Source of the DNA: Chloroflexota bacterium
GTDB lineage: Bacteria > Chloroflexota > Dehalococcoidia > Dehalococcoidales > JAFGLR01
NCBI GenBank assembly: GCA_016210585.1
Contig: JACQTX010000204.1
Coordinates: forward strand, 1-42,630
Direction: 5' to 3'
DNA length: 42,630 bases
The position numbers and the translations under genes are program-made. The notes below the pieces were generated by a model. That model did no database searches and was not told the origin of the DNA. It worked only from the letters and a program-made list of their open reading frames with translations. This document shows positions 1 through 6,956 of this stretch, piece after piece. Position 1 is the first letter of the stretch, and each line of letters starts with the position of its first letter.

Positions 1-552
1 GGGCGCAGGGTGTGGAGTATAGACCTGGAGACGGTCTGGCTACCCTTTTTCCTGGCCACAAACACGATGGGCGAAACGCGCGTCCCCTCTGAAGCTATCG
101 GCGCACCGCTACGCCTGGCTTATAACCCCGATGGCACGGTGAAGTTTTCCAAGTCAGGCAGGCCAATCACCAAAGTGGCTAAAGAGCTGGGCGATAGCAT
201 CCGCCTGGTGCGGGAGAACTTCACCGCTTCCCTCAGAAGCTACGCTAACGGCGTCATCGCCGAAAACACCGAAGGCTACAGGGCACAGGTAGAAGCGGCC
301 AGACAGGCGGGCGCACCAATCATGGCACGGGACAAGGCCAGCCTGGACAAAGCCTTAGCGGATATGATTGCCGAATCTATGCGCGAGGCTGAGGGGAAGG
401 TTGAGACTGTCGTCAAGGCTGAGGGGGAAGCGGGGCAACCAGCCGTCACCAATGCCGAAGCGGAAGCGAAGGCCGAAGCGGTAAGGGAAGCGGAAGCCAT
501 AGCGAAAGGCAAGTCCCGCGCCAAAAGGGAAAAGGTCGCCGTCCCCGCGTAA
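1..552 (+). CDS. Conserved hypothetical protein, left-truncated
   Basis: The reading frame is open to the left edge, so the true start may lie outside; a GTG at position 10 is the first possible start inside. The product is hydrophilic and has two parts. The N-terminal part contains a compact stretch with the sequence TNTMGETRVPSEAIGAP and a later SKSGRP motif. The C-terminal third is rich in Ala, Glu and Lys and is probably a coiled coil or disordered tail. No signal peptide or membrane segment is seen. I do not recognise a named family. It heads a same-strand series of small genes leading into the PRTRC cluster, so it probably belongs to the same element. Function unknown. Confidence 0.7.
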   Translation, partial: GRRVWSIDLETVWLPFFLATNTMGETRVPSEAIGAPLRLAYNPDGTVKFSKSGRPITKVAKELGDSIRLVRENFTASLRSYANGVIAENTEGYRAQVEAARQAGAPIMARDKASLDKALADMIAESMREAEGKVETVVKAEGEAGQPAVTNAEAEAKAEAVREAEAIAKGKSRAKREKVAVPA

Positions 553-608
553 GACAGGGTATGGCGTATGGGCATACTCACACCTACCTAAGATAGAAAG
601 GGGGAAAG

Positions 609-1133
609 ATGGCTAAGCCAAAGTGGGTAACGCCTGAACGCCAGTCTCACCTGGTAAAGCTCTTTACCCGCAGCAAAGGCTTCTGTGTCTTTGGTCACAA
701 GCCATGCCCTTTCCCAGAGCACCACTACGAGGTCTTTATTGAAGGTCTCATTGGTGACTGGGTAGCTGATGATAAGGCACAGCAACAAGCGGCATGGCAA
801 GAGGCACGAAGGCAGATGCACCGCCTTGCGGATAGACGCTATCCGCTACACGGTCAATTCAGCGCCGTCACCAAAGACATCTTCTATGAGGCACAACCGC
901 AATACTACCTGGAAGGCTTGGGCATAAGCGGGCTGACCTTCCAAGCCTTTGTCAAAGTCCGTGTTGCCTCTAGCTTTGTCCACCTTCATGTGAACTTGGG
1001 CGACACCTTAAAGACGGTAAGCAAGGCCAAGAGACGCAAGGCCATACGCTACGGGAAAGAATTACCCGAAGAGACACAAAGGCAAATAGACAGGCTGTGT
1101 AGCCTAGCGGTGAAACATTACTTAGAGCACTAA
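609..1133 (+). CDS. Hypothetical protein with Cys/His cluster
   Basis: 174 aa. The ATG follows a good ribosome site (AAAGGGGGAAAG) just upstream. Near the N-terminus residues C26, H30, C33, H38 and H39 lie close together, a pattern that could hold a zinc ion, but no complete HNH or zinc-finger signature follows. The C-terminal part is basic and carries an SKAKRRKAIRYGK segment that could contact nucleic acid. A strong hairpin with a T-run begins 8 bases after the stop, so this gene probably ends a transcript. Function unknown; nucleic-acid binding is inference only. Confidence 0.7.
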   Translation: MAKPKWVTPERQSHLVKLFTRSKGFCVFGHKPCPFPEHHYEVFIEGLIGDWVADDKAQQQAAWQEARRQMHRLADRRYPLHGQFSAVTKDIFYEAQPQYYLEGLGISGLTFQAFVKVRVASSFVHLHVNLGDTLKTVSKAKRRKAIRYGKELPEETQRQIDRLCSLAVKHYLEH

Positions 1134-1140
1134 CGGCGAA

Positions 1141-1184
1141 AAAAGAAAGGGACGCCTCTGTTGAGGGGGCGTCTCTTTCTTTTT
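1141..1184 (+). terminator. Rho-independent terminator after the 174-aa gene
   Basis: Bases 1141-1156 pair with 1168-1183 (core GACGCC/GGCGTC extended by AAAGAAAG/CTTTCTTT, with one G-T pair). The loop is 11 bases and T-rich sequence ends the right arm. The A-rich left arm means it could also work for the opposite strand. Confidence 0.75.
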
Positions 1185-1245
1185 GACCTGTCTGGTTAGG
1201 CTCACCTGCCACGGGTGACCCTTTCTATCTAATACGGGAAACTCT

Positions 1246-1307
1246 GGGGGGCACGCTATTACCCTTCCCTTCTCAAAGGGAAAGGGACGGCGTGCCCCCC
1301 TTTGTTT
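1246..1307 (+). terminator. Large nested hairpin, terminator-like
   Basis: An 11-base perfect outer stem (1246-1256 GGGGGGCACGC with 1290-1300 GCGTGCCCCCC) encloses a smaller CCCTT/AAGGG pairing and is followed by TTTGTTT. It lies between two plus-strand genes and overlaps the most upstream possible start codon of the next one, which argues for a later start of that gene. It could be a second terminator or a regulatory leader structure. Confidence 0.5.
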
Positions 1308-1325
1308 ATGGAAAGAAGGCTAGCT

Positions 1326-1670
1326 GTGAGGCAGTCAACACGGCGCCGATACTACGGTAGAAGCAACATAGCCAGCTCGTTACGGAGTGCCCTCAATGAG
1401 CTTCAAGAGGCCATAAAGCTCAGCCAGAAGCCTCTGGAGACGCCTCTGTCGGTGTCTCTGGGTAAAGTCATGGCCGACCTACAACGCGCCGAAGAGGCGT
1501 ATCTCATCTTCAACGTGGGTCGAAAGCGAATCGCCCGCAAGATTGAGCGGGAAAAGAAGCATATTGCCGAACTACTGGCAGAGGTTACCAGTATCCCTGT
1601 GACCAAAGAAGAAAAACTGATAGCAAAAACCGGCAGAAAGAAGCCACACAAGGAAAGGGTGAGGAGATAG
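1326..1670 (+). CDS. Small basic hypothetical protein
   Basis: About 114 aa from GTG 1326, chosen because AGAAGG lies at a suitable distance. Upstream in-frame starts TTG 1302 and ATG 1308 lie in or directly at the tail of the terminator-like hairpin and have no ribosome site. The product is Lys/Arg-rich, especially at the C-terminus (KPHKERVRR), with a helical middle of coiled-coil character (residues KIEREKKHIAELLAEV). No family recognised. A DNA-binding or structural role is possible but not shown. Confidence 0.5.
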   Translation: MRQSTRRRYYGRSNIASSLRSALNELQEAIKLSQKPLETPLSVSLGKVMADLQRAEEAYLIFNVGRKRIARKIEREKKHIAELLAEVTSIPVTKEEKLIAKTGRKKPHKERVRR

Positions 1671-1704
1671 GGTACCCTGTGTGAAAGTGAAAGGGGATAG
1701 TAGC

Positions 1705-1959
1705 GTGGACTTATATTGCACCAGATGTGGTGAGCCATGGGATATGGACTACGTGCAGCAGGAAATGGCGCCGGACGAGTGCCATCGCTTCCAGCATGGT
1801 AAGGGTTGTCCCGCCTGCTACGGCAAGACCGTGGAGAGAAGGCCGCTGCGAGCGGAGCTGGCGGCAGCCCTGGGCGACATGCTGGGTGATGACCTGGACG
1901 GGCTGGCCGCCGAGATGGAGGACGCCGAGTCCATGCTGGGCCAGGAATTCTGGTCATAG
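1705..1959 (+). CDS. Small zinc-ribbon-like protein
   Basis: 84 aa from GTG 1705, preferred over GTG 1681 because AAGGGGAT precedes it and the product then starts directly with the first CxxC. C5-x2-C8 and C35-x2-C38 form a probable zinc ribbon, with additional C26 and H27 and H31 between them. The C-terminal half is acidic and helical. Such small ribbon proteins are common on plasmids and phages, usually without a known role. Confidence 0.6.
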   Translation: MDLYCTRCGEPWDMDYVQQEMAPDECHRFQHGKGCPACYGKTVERRPLRAELAAALGDMLGDDLDGLAAEMEDAESMLGQEFWS

Positions 1960-1992
1960 CCCGAAGAATGGGCTAGAGACAAGGGGGGTAAT

Positions 1993-2166
1993 ATGCCAAT
2001 GAAGGACTTATCTGGCAAGACCGTCTACGACCTTGAGCCGGAGGATTTTGAAAAGCTCTTCTGCCGGCAGTGCCGTTACCAGGACTGCGAACGAAGCTTC
2101 AAAGATATGAATGCTTGCCAGCTCCTAGTGGATACCGGCGTCTGGGACAAACTCTACCGCAAGTAA
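1993..2166 (+). CDS. 57-aa Cys-rich small protein
   Basis: An ATG at 1993 follows AAGGGGGG with good spacing and the frame runs to TAA at 2164-2166. Four cysteines (C24-x2-C27-x4-C32-x9-C42) suggest a small metal-binding fold. It lies 33 bases after the zinc-ribbon gene on the same strand. The product begins MPMKDLSGKTVYDLEPEDF. No family recognised. The spacing, ribosome site and Cys pattern support a real gene. Confidence 0.55.
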   Translation: MPMKDLSGKTVYDLEPEDFEKLFCRQCRYQDCERSFKDMNACQLLVDTGVWDKLYRK

Positions 2167-2224
2167 CATCGCCCCTGGGCTGATAGGAACGTCCCGCGGC
2201 TTGCGTGTGGAAGGAGCAAGCAGA

Positions 2225-2716
2225 ATGACCAGCACTGACGACAAATGGATTGATGACATAGTTGGTGTATTCTTTGACCCCATCATCGTAATGCCCGGCG
2301 GCTGGGGGGACTCCTTACCTGAGTGGATAAAGGGGGAAATCACCCTTGAGCGCCTCATTGAGAATATGAAGGCGCTGAAGGGCGGGAAGCCTGCAGCCAC
2401 AGATGCCGAGGTTGTCGCTTACCTCTACACCGCTTCGCTCACCGCGCCGATGCCTGACCCGTGGCCGCAAATCTACCTTTTCACCATGACACAGCTGATG
2501 CGCCGGTCAAAGAAGGTTGAATTGCCGTCCGATATCGCTGTGGAGTCGCTCACCGAATATCAGAAAGCCAAGCTGCACTACCTTCGCGACTGGCTGTATG
2601 AGGCGCGCACACGGGCAAGAAAGAAGACTGGACACAGCCAGAAGCCAGACGAGGGCAAGCGAATGAAACAGCAACTCGTGCAGATGTCGATGTTTGATTC
2701 AATTGACGGGGCATGA
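2225..2716 (+). CDS. Conserved hypothetical with C-terminal clamp-binding-like peptide
   Basis: 163 aa from ATG 2225, chosen because GGAAGGAG lies just upstream; a TTG at 2201 has none. The N-terminal half holds a hydrophobic motif FFDPIIVMPGGWGD and a helical segment; the middle contains AYLYTASLTAP. The last residues include QMSMF (153-157), which fits the bacterial sliding-clamp binding consensus QL(S/D)LF with methionine replacing leucine. A DnaN-type clamp is encoded 4.2 kb downstream. The gene sits directly before the ubiquitin-like PRTRC-C gene, where some PRTRC clusters carry protein E, but I see no similarity to E. Function unknown; contact with the clamp is inference. Confidence 0.65.
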   Translation: MTSTDDKWIDDIVGVFFDPIIVMPGGWGDSLPEWIKGEITLERLIENMKALKGGKPAATDAEVVAYLYTASLTAPMPDPWPQIYLFTMTQLMRRSKKVELPSDIAVESLTEYQKAKLHYLRDWLYEARTRARKKTGHSQKPDEGKRMKQQLVQMSMFDSIDGA

Positions 2717-2783
2717 CTCGATTAAGAGCTGCAGAAAACGAAAGACACATGACTTGTGATGGCTAAGAGAAAGGAGGAACTAC

Positions 2784-2972
2784 ATGGCCAGGGTATTTGT
2801 CTATGACGGACGGGAGTTTCCCGACCCGGACCCCACCTTGAGCGCGGAAGAGGTAAGGCGGATGATGACCGATTTCTTCCCCGAGCTCGCCAACGCCGAG
2901 GTGCGGGAACACCAGAGGGGCGAAGACACCCTCTACGAGCTGGTCAGACGAGTGGGTACAAAGGGGAGCTAG
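2784..2972 (+). CDS. PRTRC system protein C, ubiquitin-like (Prok_Ub)
   Basis: 62 aa; the ATG follows AAAGGAGG. The pattern RVFVYDGREFPDPDPTLSAE, a helix containing FFPELANAEV and the end RRVGTKGS match the PRTRC_C family, a small beta-grasp, ubiquitin-like protein found with E1-like and JAB genes. The chain stops one residue after the conserved GTKG (G61 then S62), so removal of the last Ser would expose a C-terminal Gly as in activated ubiquitin-like proteins. Known from the family: co-occurrence with proteins A, B, F and ThiF, all or nearly all of which follow here. Conjugation to a target is inferred, not shown for this family as far as I know. Confidence 0.85.
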   Translation: MARVFVYDGREFPDPDPTLSAEEVRRMMTDFFPELANAEVREHQRGEDTLYELVRRVGTKGS

Positions 2973-2995
2973 CCCCTGGTTGAGGGGGTGGACAG

Positions 2996-3265
2996 GTGAA
3001 GATAACCGACATTATCCGTGAAGTCTTGGAAGTTGACTTCTCCGATGAGACGTTAGACCGGACAGGCACTAGGTGTGCCGAGTTCCTGGCATCCCGAGAC
3101 GAAGCGAAGCTGACTCGTCTCTGGCAGAACTGGCTCACGCTCAACGAGCTAATCAGCGGCAGCGCTAGTGTTCCGGAGCTGATCCTGCTCGGCTACTACC
3201 TCGGCACCCTCAAGACCGAGTATGACACTGAGGTCAGGGACTTAGCCAGGCTTCTCGAGAGGTAA
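2996..3265 (+). CDS. Small hypothetical protein in PRTRC cluster
   Basis: 89 aa from GTG 2996 with a GGGGGTGG ribosome site. The product is acidic and mostly helical (MKITDIIREVLEVDF at the start, LILLGYYLGTLK near the end), with no Cys pairs or signal peptide. It lies 23 bases after the ubiquitin-like gene and on the same strand. No family recognised. Confidence 0.6.
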   Translation: MKITDIIREVLEVDFSDETLDRTGTRCAEFLASRDEAKLTRLWQNWLTLNELISGSASVPELILLGYYLGTLKTEYDTEVRDLARLLER

Positions 3266-3291
3266 AGACAGCTAAAGGCAGGAGTCGGAAA

Positions 3292-3513
3292 TTGGATACA
3301 GATTCCGTCCTCAGGGCGCTGAGACAGGTGCCTGAGATGCGGCTTCGCCTCATCGAAATGGCCTGGGGGATAACCGGAGAGGACGGCTCTCTCGACCTTC
3401 AGCGGGTCGCATTCTATCGCCTTGAGATGGCAGAGGCTATTGGCGAAGCACAGGCCTATGTGCAGGCCACCAGGGAGGCGGTGCACTGTCTGAGAGAGAT
3501 AATCCACTCCTGA
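3292..3513 (+). CDS. Small hypothetical protein in PRTRC cluster
   Basis: 73 aa starting at TTG 3292 with AGGCAGGAG upstream. The product is predicted helical throughout and slightly acidic, with one Cys near the end. It is 26 bases downstream of the previous small gene and probably in the same transcript. No family recognised. Confidence 0.5.
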   Translation: MDTDSVLRALRQVPEMRLRLIEMAWGITGEDGSLDLQRVAFYRLEMAEAIGEAQAYVQATREAVHCLREIIHS

Positions 3514-3549
3514 GGCTCGCCCAAGATTTGTATGGAAAGGGAAGCGGAA

Positions 3550-3750
3550 ATGAATATGGACAAACAAATCCTGACTGAGACTGTGACAGTCCTTACTGAC
3601 GCCGTCATGGTGACCCTTGATGGCAAGCAATACAGCATCTCCTGGCGGCACACGCACACCGGCAAAAAAGGCATCATGGTGCTGAGTCCGCAGGGAGAGG
3701 TGAATGTCGTAGACAGGAGTGACACGGGACACTGGCTAATCATCAGGTAG
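3550..3750 (+). CDS. Small hypothetical protein in PRTRC cluster
   Basis: 66 aa from ATG 3550, which has GGAAAGGGAAGCGG upstream; ATG 3532 is an alternative. The sequence alternates hydrophobic and polar residues (TVTVLTDAVMVTLDG, YSISWRH), suggesting a small beta-sheet fold. It ends 14 bases before the candidate protein F gene. Function unknown. Confidence 0.5.
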   Translation: MNMDKQILTETVTVLTDAVMVTLDGKQYSISWRHTHTGKKGIMVLSPQGEVNVVDRSDTGHWLIIR

Positions 3751-3764
3751 CGGAGGACAGTGCC

Positions 3765-4544
3765 GTGTCTGAAAGGGACGGGCCGCTCCTTGTTCTCGCA
3801 CGCAGGCTGCTCTCGCTCGGCCCACCTTCTTTGAGCACCCTGATAGCACGCGTGGCCGAAGCGGAGGAGTATGAAGACTTCGTGAGCCTGGTGAGGGAGT
3901 TCCTGCCGGAGCGAGAGCCAGATATCCTCCGGGAGGCTACCCCGGCCCGTCAGATAGCTGCCTTCGCCAGCCACTTTCGCGACCGCTACTTTCCCCTGCA
4001 GGACTACCTGGAAATGGGCGATGCAGAAAGCTATGGCGACCTCACCCGGGACATACCGGTCATTCCCCTGGGTCTCTCTGACCAGGATTATCATGCTATC
4101 GTCTCGGACTGGCGGAGTGGCTTTCAGCTTATGACCTATCTTGTCGAGAGTCCCTGTGCCGGGGAGGCACGCCTCCCCCTGGCTGAGGCCTGCCAGGAGT
4201 ACATTCCGGTAAGCCTTATGGAACAAGTTCCCGAGCATGGTTTCAGCCCGGGCGAACTTCGCTATCTGCTGGGCAATACAGAACACAGGGCACTGGCCCA
4301 CTGGGCTGACATTGTTTGGCACGACACAGGCAATTTCTTCCTCGACACTGACGATGCGAACCTGTGGAGCGACGAGCTTCCGAACTGGGACGACGGAACA
4401 GTGGCCAACCTCACCAGAGAGTGGCAGCAAGCGGAAGCTATGCAGGAGGAAATCGACAACCTGGTGGCATGGCTTGAAGAAGACCCACCGGCACATTTTC
4501 GCGAGCTTCTGGAGTTCACACATGGCAGGCAAGAAAATGAATGA
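3765..4544 (+). CDS. Candidate PRTRC system protein F
   Basis: 259 aa from GTG 3765 behind CGGAGGA. The assignment rests mainly on position: in PRTRC clusters F stands between C and B, and B follows here with a 23-base overlap. The C-terminal region has a DTGNFFLDTDDANLWSDE segment, then a helix with LTREWQQAEAM and WLEEDP, resembling what I recall of F-type proteins. The rest is acidic and has no motif I can name. No enzymatic activity is known for the family. It could instead be an unrelated spacer gene. Confidence 0.5.
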   Translation: MSERDGPLLVLARRLLSLGPPSLSTLIARVAEAEEYEDFVSLVREFLPEREPDILREATPARQIAAFASHFRDRYFPLQDYLEMGDAESYGDLTRDIPVIPLGLSDQDYHAIVSDWRSGFQLMTYLVESPCAGEARLPLAEACQEYIPVSLMEQVPEHGFSPGELRYLLGNTEHRALAHWADIVWHDTGNFFLDTDDANLWSDELPNWDDGTVANLTREWQQAEAMQEEIDNLVAWLEEDPPAHFRELLEFTHGRQENE

Positions 4545-5250
4545 AGCTATCGCTAAGAGTAAGATTGACACACTGACACACGATCCGGCGGGCTACAAGT
4601 GGGCGTTGCCGGAATCCCTGGAGGTGCCCGCCGACGAGCTCAAGGCACGCCTGGACTTCTACCAGGATGCGGTCATGCTCTACCTGGTGGAGGCGGGCGT
4701 TATTGCCACCCGGATGGTGTCGGCACGCGATGTCGCACTGGCTTTGCTGAGGGAAGTGCCACTCAGGTCGGGGCTTTTGCCCGAAAACACGCTCTGGTGG
4801 GGCCAGGGCAGGGAAGGGGTAGAGATCGCCCTGTGGCGGCCGCCGAAGATATGGCCTGTTGCCCTGCAGACGGAGCCTTTCCGGCCTCCGCGGCGGCTCA
4901 AGTTGCCCATGCCCGGCCTCATCTTCCTCTGCTCGCCAGGGAGACCGCCGCGTGTTTATGCCGCTAAGAAGAGGCCAGCCAGACTTGAAGATACCGTCTA
5001 CCACGCTCCCCTGTTCAACGTGTTCAGCGACGGCCGGACCTGTCCTGGCACGCATAAGTATCCCGGTGCCACCGGGGAAATACCGGAGTCCTTCTTTGCC
5101 AGCTTCTTCACCCCTGCCGCCGACTATATGGGTCGGTCGCAGAAATACCCCAATGACCTGCTCAAGCTGTGGGCAGAGCTGGACGGCCATAATAGATACC
5201 CGCTGGGAGACCTGGTGCCCTTCGGCAAGGTAGAGGACATCATGAAATGA
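4522..5250 (+). CDS. PRTRC system protein B, E2-like (Prok-E2_D)
   Basis: 242 aa from ATG 4522, preceded by GGAG at 7 bases; ATG 4537 is an alternative. It overlaps the candidate F gene by 23 bases and the next gene by 4 (ATGA), showing translational coupling. The family is a proposed relative of ubiquitin-conjugating E2 enzymes. Visible landmarks are LPMPGLIFLCSPG (C137), then PLFNVFSDGRTCPGTHKYP with C174 and a helix-rich C-terminus containing FFTPAADY. C174 in the GRTCPG turn is the residue I would test first as a thioester cysteine, but I cannot confirm that the family keeps a catalytic Cys. Family call from sequence pattern plus context. Confidence 0.8.
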   Translation: MAGKKMNEAIAKSKIDTLTHDPAGYKWALPESLEVPADELKARLDFYQDAVMLYLVEAGVIATRMVSARDVALALLREVPLRSGLLPENTLWWGQGREGVEIALWRPPKIWPVALQTEPFRPPRRLKLPMPGLIFLCSPGRPPRVYAAKKRPARLEDTVYHAPLFNVFSDGRTCPGTHKYPGATGEIPESFFASFFTPAADYMGRSQKYPNDLLKLWAELDGHNRYPLGDLVPFGKVEDIMK

Positions 5251-5792
5251 GACCGGTCGGTTACCTCTTGAATAGAGGGACAAACCTGGACGGCGAGCCG
5301 GGTCTTTTCTATGACTACATCCTGGCCGGGAACGGGCTTTTTGTCCGGGCCAGGAGCAGTCTTCTGGCAGCCACGGTCAGCATTGCGTGGGCGCAGGTAA
5401 GAGGACTTGCCCTCCTCGCGGAGAAGATGGTGCTTCCCAAAGGCAAGATACCACGTCACCTGTATGACCTCGCCCTCTCTGTCCTATTCGCCGATAGCTG
5501 CCACGAGCGCTACCTGGCCATTACGTGGGAAGGCGAATACCGCCTGAGAATGCCGCCGCAGGAGGGCAGCTCCGGTGGCGTGCAATACGAAGTGATGCCC
5601 AACACCGTGGTGGACATCCACAGCCATGCCGGTATGAGCGCCTTCTTCAGCAGCACCGATAACAGAGACGAGCGGGGACTGCGCCTCTATATGGTGGTAG
5701 GCAGACTGGATACCCTGGTGCCGGAAAGAGAAATGCGAGTGGGCGTCTACGGCTATTTCTCTCCTGTGGAATTTGATGACGTCTTCGCCTAG
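5247..5792 (+). CDS. PRTRC system protein A, JAB/JAMM metalloprotease
   Basis: 181 aa, start overlapping the stop of protein B by 4 bases. It carries an intact JAMM zinc motif: HSH at 125-127, S135 and D138 (H-x-H-x7-S-x2-D), preceded by the strand VMPNTVVDIHSH. JAMM enzymes hydrolyse isopeptide or peptide bonds after ubiquitin-like proteins. In this cluster it would process the C-terminal Ser of protein C or remove it from targets (inference). The N-terminal part (RPVGYLLNRGTNLDGEPG, YDYILAGNGLFVRA) matches the PRTRC_A layout. All metal ligands appear present, so the enzyme should be active. Confidence 0.88.
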   Translation: MRPVGYLLNRGTNLDGEPGLFYDYILAGNGLFVRARSSLLAATVSIAWAQVRGLALLAEKMVLPKGKIPRHLYDLALSVLFADSCHERYLAITWEGEYRLRMPPQEGSSGGVQYEVMPNTVVDIHSHAGMSAFFSSTDNRDERGLRLYMVVGRLDTLVPEREMRVGVYGYFSPVEFDDVFA

Positions 5793-5803
5793 TTAAGGGT
5801 GCG

Positions 5804-6595
5804 ATGCACAGATTGGACAACAGCTTCACACAGCGCCACTTCACGGTGACGGTAGTCGGGTGCGGCGGCACGGGCGGCTTTGTGGCCGAGGGCCTCTGTC
5901 GCCTGCTGCCCCGACATGCCGGCCTGGCCCTCATAGACCACGACCGGGTGGAGGAAGAAAACCTCACTCGCCAGAACTTCACCCGAGAAGACCTGGGGCG
6001 GTTCAAGAGTGAGGCTTTGGCCAGGAGACTGGCCCGGAAACACGGACGCACGGTGGCCTACGCGGCTCTCCCTGTTGGCATGGTTGAGCTGGCACTACCG
6101 GGTATAGTTATCGGTGGCGTGGACAACGGCCTGGCCCGCCGGGACATAGCCGCCAGGCTGAAGGGCTTTTCGACTATTGGGCTGATTAATCAGGGCTATG
6201 TTTCCAGGCCGAACTGGTGGGTTGATGCCGGCAACGGGGAAAACTACGGGCAGATACTCATCGGCAATGCCGACAGGGCCATTTTTGAGAAGGATGTTTG
6301 CTACGCCATGCCCTTGCCCACGCTGCAGAGGCCGGAGCTGCTGGCACAGGCACCATCCCAGGAGCCCAGCTGTGTCCAAATCGCTGAGCAAGGGCCGACC
6401 ATGAACCTGGCCATGGCGGCCGTGGTGCTGGAGGTGGTGAGGAGGCTTATTGAGGGCACCTGCCCCTGGATGCAACTATACCTTGACCTGGCCGAAGGAA
6501 CGCTTCATTCCGTCCCGGCCACGCCTGGTGCAGTTACGAGAATACTGGGCATTAAGAAGCAAAAAATAATTCAGAAAGGAGGAGGCACAAGATGA
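5804..6595 (+). CDS. PRTRC system ThiF-family, E1-like adenylating enzyme
   Basis: 263 aa, 11 bases after protein A. The Rossmann ATP site VVGCGGTGG (G19-x-G21-G22-x-G24), the LIDHDRVEEENLTRQNF segment and GGVDN are the standard E1/ThiF/MoeB landmarks. C190 in EPSCVQIAEQG occupies the region where PRTRC ThiF proteins keep a cysteine and may be the thioester residue. The enzyme should adenylate the C-terminal Gly of the ubiquitin-like protein C. No CxxC zinc pairs typical of MoeB are seen, in line with the PRTRC branch. The stop overlaps the next start (ATGA). Confidence 0.88.
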   Translation: MHRLDNSFTQRHFTVTVVGCGGTGGFVAEGLCRLLPRHAGLALIDHDRVEEENLTRQNFTREDLGRFKSEALARRLARKHGRTVAYAALPVGMVELALPGIVIGGVDNGLARRDIAARLKGFSTIGLINQGYVSRPNWWVDAGNGENYGQILIGNADRAIFEKDVCYAMPLPTLQRPELLAQAPSQEPSCVQIAEQGPTMNLAMAAVVLEVVRRLIEGTCPWMQLYLDLAEGTLHSVPATPGAVTRILGIKKQKIIQKGGGTR

Positions 6596-6888
6596 GCGAG
6601 GAGACCAAGATTGTCATTGCCCTCAAAGGCAACACAGCATCGGTAGGCGTCCAGACACTCGGCTGTGACCCCGTCTTTGCCCGTGTCGAGGGCGACCTGC
6701 CGGCAGTCCTGCAAAACATTCCCGGCCTAGTAGAGAATGCCCGCCGGCGGTGGGAAGCGAACCAGCGCTACCCGAAATGCGAGACAGTGCTGTCACCGCC
6801 AACACCAGCGCCAGCACCGTCCTCAGGACAGTCGGGGCATTCATCCAGGCGGGAGACGGCGACTTCCAGCCTGCCCAGAATGTTCTGA
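6592..6888 (+). CDS. Small hypothetical protein coupled to ThiF
   Basis: 98 aa; overlaps the ThiF stop by 4 bases and has AAAGGAGGAGG upstream. The first 60 residues form a likely alpha/beta unit (KIVIALKGNTASVGVQT, then DLPAVLQNIPGLVENARRRW). The tail is rich in Pro, Ser and Thr and looks disordered. An overlapping frame (6750-6941) has an alternative tail, so a late frameshift that altered the C-terminus cannot be excluded. Coupling suggests it serves the PRTRC system. No family recognised. Confidence 0.6.
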   Translation: MSEETKIVIALKGNTASVGVQTLGCDPVFARVEGDLPAVLQNIPGLVENARRRWEANQRYPKCETVLSPPTPAPAPSSGQSGHSSRRETATSSLPRMF

Positions 6889-6956
6889 TACAGATAATTG
6901 CCTGCCCTGAGGTCGACAGGGTTTCTATGAAAATACATTGAAAGGAGGTGACAAAG

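Noticed and set aside
3456-4571. Long minus-strand open frame (371 aa) over the candidate PRTRC-F gene
   Set aside because: Composition is that of an antisense shadow, it overlaps several well-spaced plus-strand genes with ribosome sites, and no motif is visible.
4516-5283. Minus-strand 255-aa frame opposite PRTRC-B
   Set aside because: Antisense shadow of a gene that has family features and coupled overlaps on both sides.
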